Source of the DNA: a virus
Virus record (IMG/VR): IMGVR_UViG_3300030451_003074
Span: 1-21,628 of that record
Direction: 5' to 3' (one strand)
DNA length: 21,628 nucleotides
Made by a program: the position numbers and the translations under genes. The stretch's first letter is position 1, and each line of letters starts with the position of its first letter. The notes under the pieces were generated by a model. It had not been told where the DNA came from and did no database searches. It saw nothing but the letters and a program-made list of their open reading frames with translations. Shown here piece after piece: positions 15,290-21,628 of the stretch.

Positions 15290-18200
15290 GTGATGCGTTA
15301 AATTTAGTCAAGTCACGGCTTGATCTGTATGGCATTGATCCGAATCTTGAAGCGTACGATGCATATAATCAAAAATCGGATGCAATTGATGACATCTTGA
15401 ATTCGTTAGGTTGGTATAACGAGGAACGTGCATCAAAAGTTAAAAAAAGAATCTTAGGCGAAGAACCTCCGAACCCTTCCTTTTTTGATCAAGCAAAAGC
15501 AAGTCTTCCCGGTGCAATTTCAGGCATCGGTTCAATGTTTAAAAGTGCAGGCGCAGACATATCGGCCCCGGTAGATCCCGCACAAGAACGATACGAAAGT
15601 AGCAGAGATCGTATTCCTTTTGGTTTAGGTCGTGTAGCAGAAGCAGTCGGTTTCATTGAACCGCCAAAAGTTGATTATTCAAATTTACAGGAAGCAGGTC
15701 CGATTTCTCAGTCGTTGGGAAGTGCGATGCAGTCGGCAGGACAGTTTATTCAGGATGTCACTCCGCAAATCGATGTCGGCAGACCGGAGACTGAGGAAGA
15801 GCAATTACAAAGATTAAGAGAATCCGCACCGGACAGTTTTCTTGATCGCAATGTTTTTCTTCCGTTAGCAGAAGCAGGATACACGTTACCGAAGTCTCAA
15901 ATCGGCGCATCAATCGGTCAGTCTTTCTCTCCGACACTCGTAGGTGGAGCCGCAGGTTTATCAACGCTTGCAGTCACTAAAAATCCTGTCACTGCCGCTT
16001 CAGCATACACGGCGGCAACCACAGGATCAGCGGCCTATCAGGTTGCAGACGAAGTCAGAGAAAGAGCGTTACACGATCCTCGACTGAGAGCGATTGTTGA
16101 ACAGAGTGTAATGCAGGAACAGGGTAACGGTTTGTATGCGGGAGCAATTGTCGAATCAGAGACTGAGCGCAGACTTGAGATGCTATCAAAACGGTTGGCA
16201 TCGGATGCAGTCAAACGAAGGATCGCAGGACCGCAGACACTTCTTGAAGGTGGAGCAAGCCTTCCTATCGGAGGTCCGGTTGCAAGATTGATAACCGATG
16301 TAGTTGCCGGGGGATCTTCTGAAGGTTTTGACGAACTGATGTCACAGCAATTGTTAGCCGAAGCGGCTCAATCGTTGGGTGCATCACCGGAAGAAATTGA
16401 ATCGTTCTTCGATGCAGATGCAATCAAGAAGGCAGTCACTTCCGGTGCAGTTTTAGAAGTAGGACCGGGAGTCTTGGAGACTACTTATCAGAAGTTTGCA
16501 TACGATGATCGGGTGGATAAAGAGCGAACTGACATCGTTAAAAGAAGAGATCGAGAGTTAGCAAATTTTAAAGATGCGGCAAAGCTCAGAATCGAAGAAG
16601 AGAAACTACGTCAGTTCGATGAGCAAACGGATGCTCAAGTTGCAAAGACTGCTTTGGATTTTGCTAAACAATACGATCTCCCGATTCCACCGCAGTTTCA
16701 AAATCTTCAGCAACAAGACGTTCCTGCACCACAACAACCTGTTTTAAATCAACAAGAAGTTCAAGAAGCACAGTTCAGAGATGAGTTCCCGCAAGAACAA
16801 GCGCAAGGACAAACAGAACAACTTTCACCTGAGTTCGATCAAAGAGAATTACAATCCCGTGTCCCGGCAGGGAGACAGAGGATCTCGCAAGAACAAATCA
16901 GCGAAAGGAACAAACCGGGATTCCTGCAAACAGCGGAAGAAAGACTTGAAGCAAGGGAACGACCTAACCCTCTTCGTACCGCTGATGCTCTCATTGACGA
17001 ACGAGCAAGAAGAATTGATGAAACACAAGGAACGGACACGGGGGTTGAAGGTGACCAAACGATTGTTACAGGAGAAGTAAACGAAACTACAAACGAAGGT
17101 GAGAGTTCCCGGTTGCAGTCGGAAGAATCGGTTCCTGCTCGTGCAGGCGTTGCGCTGTCAAAACCGATGACTCAGGCAGTCGTTGATCTCTTCAAGAAAA
17201 GATTTCCCGGTGTTTCACAGTCCGTCAAGAATCCTCTGACCGGACAGTCAACCGAAAGAAAGGTTGAGGTTGTATCGTACGATGAATTTAAACGGATGTT
17301 CCCAAATACAAAAGCATCGGAATATACAGAAGGGATATACAAAAAATCTAACGGTGACACCTATATCATTCATGACAACATCCGTGGAGATTCAGAAGCA
17401 TCGGCAACTGAAAGAGTGACAGAAGTTTTGTGGCATGAAGTTTTCGGACATCGTGGACTACAAAAGGGTATCGATGATGCGGGGGGATCGTACGATAACT
17501 TTATCGATAAGGCTACCGACTACTTCAAGAATAACGAGGAACTTCGGGAACAATACGAATACGTCCGTGACGGGTTAGATAATACGGAAGGGATGTCAGA
17601 TGCAGAAAGAGAAAAATTAGCAACTGAAGAATTCATTGTTCTCAAATTTGCTGAAGGTATTGACTTTCAACAAACCCCGGAAGGCATTGCAGAAGGCAAA
17701 GCGTACGGTGTACTTGAGAACACATTTATGGAAGGTATGGTTGCCGCTTTGAAAGCGGGTCTTGGTGCAGACGGGATTAATAAAGGCAGACTGTCCGACA
17801 AGATGATTCGCAGAATCTTTCTCAAGGCAAAGAAAGATTACATGCAGGGTAAAGGTGACATCATCCTTGGTCAGGGAGTCGTTGCTTCTGTCGATCCTGA
17901 GAACGATGAGCTAGAAGCTTCCGGTTTAAAAGCGGCAGGATTAGTCAGAGATCCTGAGACACGGCAGTTGACACTCGATATGGAAGCAGTTTTAAACTCA
18001 CTTGATCCTTCGTATGAGTTTATGCCTGATGCTACAGATGATAGTGCGACAGCAAGAATCACAACTCCGGGGGGTGATCGAATAGAGATTATGTTGGGGA
18101 ATCCTGAAGGCAATTACTCTTTGAGAGATTTTTTGCCTGCAAGTGGAAGAAGAGCCGCCGAAGATGCGGGAGTGAATTTAGATGTGGGATTCGATATGGG

Positions 18201-21200
18201 CGATGTCGTTTTTGGTGGCCCAAGAGGTTTCGGTCTAACAGGAAGTCAAGAACAAGAAGTTGTATTCCCCGCTGTAGTTTATTCCCTAGATCAGTGGCTC
18301 AAAGAAAAAAAGCCTCAAGGCTTTAAATTTACTTCATCAAACAAAACAGGATCGAGAGCAAGGCTTTACGATAGAGTTGTAAAAATCGTTGCAGAGAATA
18401 ACGGATATAATTTTTTCTCTAATATTTCAGGAAGACACGGATCTCATTACGGACAAAGAAAAGATCTGAGTGAGATGACACCTGAACAGATCGCTGTTCA
18501 GCGTGTAGGAATTGAGCAAAAACCAAATCAATCTGAAGAAGCAAATTTTGCTGAGTTATCAAGAGACATCTTTCAAGACGTTCAATATCAGGATTCCGTT
18601 ATAAGCGGGGTTGAAGCTGACGGTACAGGTAGTCCCGTTGAAATTAATGATGATATATTGCGTTATCATTTAGACGAAATTTTTCCTAATAATTCGGAAG
18701 GCAACCGTGATCTTGAAGCACTTCAAAGACAATACATAGAAACTGAAGACACCACTGAAAATCAAGATCGAATGGCATTGGCGATTCAGTCTATTCGAAG
18801 AGAACGAGCGCAGGAATATCAAAGGCAGTTTGAGCAAGAAGGGGATGAGATTAATGCTGATGCTGAAAGGTTAGATGCAGAGCCGACAGCATCAGATGAA
18901 TCTAACGAATATCTTGAATTTGAAGTAGCAACTGCGGAAATCGCAGAGCCTTTATTCAATCAATACCTCAATGCGACAATACCTTCTAGCGAAGTTGAAA
19001 GAGGTGTTCTAAGTGCAATCGTTAATTATGCAGACACAAACAGACTTTCAGGTGGCGATTTAAGAAGACTTGCCGGGGTTACAAATATGTACCGCAACAT
19101 AGTCCCGGCTAATGCAGACAGCGCAGATCCTTCAGTCACTCAGTTTCAGGATGCATATGCAAATGGTTACCGGGGAGCAATTCGGCAGTTAGAAATTCAA
19201 GAAAGAGCGGATCAAGGGGAAAGCGGAGAGGGAGATCCACCGACACCTGAAGAAGTCGAAGATTATTTAACTAGAATGGCTGAAAGGCATGTCAGAGAAC
19301 GTAATGAACGACTGAGAGAGAGTGAAGGCGGTGCGGCAGGATTACCGGAGCCTACAGAACAAGATGCACCTCAAGCTAGAACCTTCCGAACTACACAGAT
19401 TCCTTCTCAAAGAAGAGTAGCAAACAGAAATAAATTTAGAGAGGTCAGGGAATCATTAGCAGACGGACTGATTGGGAGCGATCCTGCCGAAATCGCATCA
19501 TCGTTCACTCAAGTTCAACATTCCGACATATATCAGGTTCTCCAAAGACCGGGAGGTGTGGCACGATTTGACACATTTTTAAACAGGAATCGAGAAACGA
19601 ATCTTTTCGAAGTAAGCCCCGGAAGAACAAGAGTAGCGCAAGATTCAAGAACAGGAAGAGAAAGAATCAGGGAAGCTGAATTATCTGCAACGATTTTAAA
19701 TGCTTTAGTGACAGAAAGAACAAGACCGGAAGGGGGTGACGTTGCTAATTTCTACAGCGAGAATCCTCGTTTATATGCAGGTAGCGAAAACAGAACTTTT
19801 GCTGAAGACAGTGGAGAGCTTGAAAGCGGAAACCGTCAACAACGAGCTTTAGATTACTCTATGGTCGCAGACCGATCCGGTCAGGCAGACATGATCAATC
19901 GTCTACTTGAGCGATCTGCAACTGATGATGAGTATGATGCAATCGAGATGTCATACGGACTGAACGGAGTTCCGAAGATGACATCTTCTGAGATCGCACA
20001 AGAGATGAACATCACTCCCGGTGAAGTCAAAGAGCTTGTCAAATCCGCAGAGCGGAAGATGAAGAACGAAGCCCGTGACATGATGAGGAATGATGAACTC
20101 TTCAGTCGAAGGCGCAGGCTTCTAGAAGAAACCCCTGACGTTGACGGAGTCAGCAACGTCAATCAAGAAACATTTGGAAGAGAACCGGAAGAAGTCGATA
20201 CGGAAAGAGCTACGTTAATGCAACGTACGCTGAATTTATTCCCGTCTTTTGTGCGTGGTACGAAGGGAATCTTAGCAAATCGAATGTTGCCCGGACTCAG
20301 TAGAGAACAGGAACGGGGCTATAACATTCAGCGATACCTCACACTAGGTGGGATAGCAGATACGAACCGGATCGCCAAAGATGCACAAAAAGCATTGTCA
20401 AATGTTTCTAATCCAAAAAAGGTTTATGAGTATCTGACCACTAAACCGAATGAGGGGGAAACGCTTTACGAACAAGCGGATCGAATGCTTGATCCTCAAG
20501 ACAGAGAGATTGCACAAGAAACGAAACTTCTGATCAGTGAAATCGGTGATGATCTTGTCGAAAGCGGGTTGCTGTCTCAGCGAACCCTGAAAGAAATGCA
20601 AGGACAGTATCTGCCTAGAATTTATTTGAGCCACCTTCTTTCTGACGATGTCATCAGAAAGATCAACAACCGATCCCTCAGACCGTCTGATCTAGGATAT
20701 CTAATTCAACGACAGAATATCCCGAAAGCAGTTCGTGAATTGATGCTGAAGGAAATCAAAGATCCCGCATTTCTCGCAGGTAAGGCTTTAAGCATCCCTG
20801 CTCGTGATATTCAGTTGATTAGATTGTTCGATCAAATCGCTGATAATCCTGAAATTGCATTTCAAGAAACCGTAACTGAATTCGATTATTTGCGAGAGAT
20901 TGAAAATATAGTTGGCGATCAAGATCGAGCAAAAGAGATTCTGAAGGAACTTGAATTAGATCCTTCAGTTGAAGAACGAAGGCAACAACTTCAAAACGCA
21001 ATTGATAATTTTAAAGAGGAACTTGCAGATCCTGAACGTGATGAAGGAACGAAACGGATCATCGAAAAAGCGATCAAAAGACATGAAGCAAAACTCAACG
21101 CAATCAAGCCTAGAAAAGTATCCGGGGAGTACCTGATACAGGAAGCTAATCGGCTTGAAGAACAGATCCTAGATACTCTTCAATCCGACTATAGACCGAT

Positions 21201-21628
21201 CCTCAGTGACCTGACTAAAAAGATGCGTGAGGTCGGAAGAGAAGTCTCCGTCAAGGGATCGAATTACGATCCGAATGAGTTTGAGAAAGTCCCGAAGAAT
21301 AAAAAATACGGACGATTACAAGGCGCATTGCTACAGCGGGACGTTTACGATGACCTGATCGGTTTCAATGACATGATGCGACAGCGGGATACTGCTTTTA
21401 ATGCACTCTTCGGAGAAGGGGGAGCCGCATCGCAAGTTCAGAAGGCATTCAAATTCTCAAAGGTAGCCGCAAACTTTCCGCAGTCCCACATCCGAAACGG
21501 AGTCTCCGGTCTGTTCACGATGCATCTGAGTGGCATCCCTTTTCACACAATGCCCGGACTTGTCGGATCAGCAATTAAAGAAGTGGTAACAGACGGTCCA
21601 CATTATAAGATCGCAAAGAAATACGGAG
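15286..21628 (+). CDS. giant polyvalent virion-associated protein, 3' end missing
   Basis: At least 2114 residues; the frame stays open to the window end. In order: charged N-terminus; a small-residue hydrophobic stretch at about 207-252 and another at about 318-345 ending GGSSEGFDELMSQQL, as seen in phage proteins thought to touch membranes; a Gln/Glu-rich linker (466-590); a metallopeptidase-like domain (about 640-830) with HEVFGH at 717-722; a small alpha/beta phage module (966-1050; SRARLYDRVVK); acidic linkers; a sigma-70 region 4-like helix-turn-helix (about 1538-1600); and a large helical region (1620 onward) with GQYLPRIY at 1773-1780 and FKFSKVAANFPQSHIRN at 2055-2071, typical of large polyvalent phage proteins. 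It follows the internal virion genes and overlaps the last small basic gene (ATGA). Ejection into the host is inferred from position and architecture, not shown. Confidence 0.75.
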   Translation, partial: MSDALNLVKSRLDLYGIDPNLEAYDAYNQKSDAIDDILNSLGWYNEERASKVKKRILGEEPPNPSFFDQAKASLPGAISGIGSMFKSAGADISAPVDPAQERYESSRDRIPFGLGRVAEAVGFIEPPKVDYSNLQEAGPISQSLGSAMQSAGQFIQDVTPQIDVGRPETEEEQLQRLRESAPDSFLDRNVFLPLAEAGYTLPKSQIGASIGQSFSPTLVGGAAGLSTLAVTKNPVTAASAYTAATTGSAAYQVADEVRERALHDPRLRAIVEQSVMQEQGNGLYAGAIVESETERRLEMLSKRLASDAVKRRIAGPQTLLEGGASLPIGGPVARLITDVVAGGSSEGFDELMSQQLLAEAAQSLGASPEEIESFFDADAIKKAVTSGAVLEVGPGVLETTYQKFAYDDRVDKERTDIVKRRDRELANFKDAAKLRIEEEKLRQFDEQTDAQVAKTALDFAKQYDLPIPPQFQNLQQQDVPAPQQPVLNQQEVQEAQFRDEFPQEQAQGQTEQLSPEFDQRELQSRVPAGRQRISQEQISERNKPGFLQTAEERLEARERPNPLRTADALIDERARRIDETQGTDTGVEGDQTIVTGEVNETTNEGESSRLQSEESVPARAGVALSKPMTQAVVDLFKKRFPGVSQSVKNPLTGQSTERKVEVVSYDEFKRMFPNTKASEYTEGIYKKSNGDTYIIHDNIRGDSEASATERVTEVLWHEVFGHRGLQKGIDDAGGSYDNFIDKATDYFKNNEELREQYEYVRDGLDNTEGMSDAEREKLATEEFIVLKFAEGIDFQQTPEGIAEGKAYGVLENTFMEGMVAALKAGLGADGINKGRLSDKMIRRIFLKAKKDYMQGKGDIILGQGVVASVDPENDELEASGLKAAGLVRDPETRQLTLDMEAVLNSLDPSYEFMPDATDDSATARITTPGGDRIEIMLGNPEGNYSLRDFLPASGRRAAEDAGVNLDVGFDMGDVVFGGPRGFGLTGSQEQEVVFPAVVYSLDQWLKEKKPQGFKFTSSNKTGSRARLYDRVVKIVAENNGYNFFSNISGRHGSHYGQRKDLSEMTPEQIAVQRVGIEQKPNQSEEANFAELSRDIFQDVQYQDSVISGVEADGTGSPVEINDDILRYHLDEIFPNNSEGNRDLEALQRQYIETEDTTENQDRMALAIQSIRRERAQEYQRQFEQEGDEINADAERLDAEPTASDESNEYLEFEVATAEIAEPLFNQYLNATIPSSEVERGVLSAIVNYADTNRLSGGDLRRLAGVTNMYRNIVPANADSADPSVTQFQDAYANGYRGAIRQLEIQERADQGESGEGDPPTPEEVEDYLTRMAERHVRERNERLRESEGGAAGLPEPTEQDAPQARTFRTTQIPSQRRVANRNKFREVRESLADGLIGSDPAEIASSFTQVQHSDIYQVLQRPGGVARFDTFLNRNRETNLFEVSPGRTRVAQDSRTGRERIREAELSATILNALVTERTRPEGGDVANFYSENPRLYAGSENRTFAEDSGELESGNRQQRALDYSMVADRSGQADMINRLLERSATDDEYDAIEMSYGLNGVPKMTSSEIAQEMNITPGEVKELVKSAERKMKNEARDMMRNDELFSRRRRLLEETPDVDGVSNVNQETFGREPEEVDTERATLMQRTLNLFPSFVRGTKGILANRMLPGLSREQERGYNIQRYLTLGGIADTNRIAKDAQKALSNVSNPKKVYEYLTTKPNEGETLYEQADRMLDPQDREIAQETKLLISEIGDDLVESGLLSQRTLKEMQGQYLPRIYLSHLLSDDVIRKINNRSLRPSDLGYLIQRQNIPKAVRELMLKEIKDPAFLAGKALSIPARDIQLIRLFDQIADNPEIAFQETVTEFDYLREIENIVGDQDRAKEILKELELDPSVEERRQQLQNAIDNFKEELADPERDEGTKRIIEKAIKRHEAKLNAIKPRKVSGEYLIQEANRLEEQILDTLQSDYRPILSDLTKKMREVGREVSVKGSNYDPNEFEKVPKNKKYGRLQGALLQRDVYDDLIGFNDMMRQRDTAFNALFGEGGAASQVQKAFKFSKVAANFPQSHIRNGVSGLFTMHLSGIPFHTMPGLVGSAIKEVVTDGPHYKIAKKYG
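17203..17776 (+). other. metallopeptidase-like domain in the giant protein
   Basis: Residues about 640-830 of the giant protein. His717, Glu718 and His722 form an HExxxH centre in VLWHEVFGHRGL, preceded by beta-like strands (GDTYIIHD). The pair Glu781/Glu782 in ATEEFIVLKFAE, about 60 residues later, is a candidate third metal ligand. The second His is one position later than in ordinary HExxH zincins. Similar HExxGH segments occur in other large phage proteins; proteolytic activity is inferred. Confidence 0.55.
19897..20085 (+). other. sigma-70 region 4-like helix-turn-helix in the giant protein
   Basis: Residues about 1538-1600. The order of features is that of sigma-70 region 4: a helix with DDEYDAIEMSYGLNG (family: the R-x-R-Y/F-G-L-D-G turn), then TSSEIAQEMNITPGEV (family: T-x-E-E-I-G-x-x-L-x-V-S-x-x-R-V) and a basic recognition helix, KSAERKMK. 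In bona fide sigma factors this part reads the -35 element and touches the RNA polymerase flap. No convincing region 2 or 3 was found beside it. Confidence 0.6.

Noticed and set aside
15066-15293. Forward 75-residue open frame overlapping the PCGR/YPKC gene.
   Set aside because: The assigned frame has the recognisable motif and a start that fits the overlaps; the other frame shows only shifted Lys/Arg codons.
16781-17080. Forward 99-residue open frame inside the giant gene, plus reverse frames of 66-69 residues in the same place.
   Set aside because: The region is a low-complexity Gln/Glu/Arg linker in the giant frame; codons there leave other frames open by chance. No start signal or recognisable product.
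19540-19620. Possible sigma region 2-like stretch (ARFDTFLNRNR) upstream of the region 4-like segment.
   Set aside because: The likeness is limited to a few residues; the core -10 recognition pattern and the surrounding helices are not visible.
1-21628. Search for tRNA genes, rRNA, CRISPR arrays, insertion sequences, integrase or attachment sites, and rho-independent terminators.
   Set aside because: Gaps between genes are at most about 21 bases, and I saw no cloverleaf, repeat-spacer pattern, transposase motif or GC hairpin followed by a T run.

Overview
The window is a late-gene (virion structure and lysis) segment of a tailed bacteriophage, most likely a podovirus of a marine bacterium. 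The evidence is the gene content: tail fibre, tail assembly chaperone, holin-like membrane proteins, M15 endolysin, collar-domain fibre, a large tail/stabilisation protein, two ejection-type internal proteins, a run of tiny lysine/arginine-rich proteins and one giant multidomain protein. AT-rich base composition and the family resemblances (the 'MYYYTDIAGSKPI' fibre family, 'VYPSAYAN' and 'SGGL..KGRR..YNR' small proteins) recall Pelagibacter-type and other marine podoviruses. The host and genus are inferences; no hallmark such as a terminase, capsid or polymerase lies inside the window.

Layout: every supported gene is on the + strand and coding is almost gapless. 1-2509: 3' part of a tail fibre/receptor-binding protein. 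2514-3041: tail assembly chaperone-like protein. 3041-4457: lysis block (single-TM coiled-coil protein, two-TM holin-like protein, small helical protein, M15 peptidase endolysin). 4479-5570: short fibre with a tail-collar domain and HxH motifs. 5570-9362: large tail/stabilisation protein, a small coiled-coil protein and a protein made of three copies of the module that ends the large protein. 9364-14276: Ala/Gln-rich internal virion protein, a lipoprotein, and a 1070-residue coiled-coil internal virion protein. 14285-15289: five overlapping or abutting genes for very basic proteins of 42-93 residues. 15286-21628: the first 2114 codons of a giant protein that runs off the window.

The genes read as one long late operon. 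Many junctions are stop/start overlaps (TAATG, TGATG, ATGA), which implies translational coupling. I saw no terminator, promoter, tRNA, CRISPR array or insertion sequence. No non-coding stretch exceeds about 21 bases.

The most interesting item is the giant protein. It looks like a polyvalent, virion-carried protein with a metallopeptidase-like HExxxH centre (residues 717-722), a small alpha/beta phage module (about 966-1050), a segment that closely resembles the sigma-70 region 4 helix-turn-helix (about 1538-1600) and a large C-terminal phage-type region. If it is ejected with the DNA, it could bring a protease and an RNA-polymerase- or DNA-binding module into the host at the moment of infection. 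Next in interest are the five-gene basic protein cluster just upstream and the lipoprotein gene between two ejection-protein genes.
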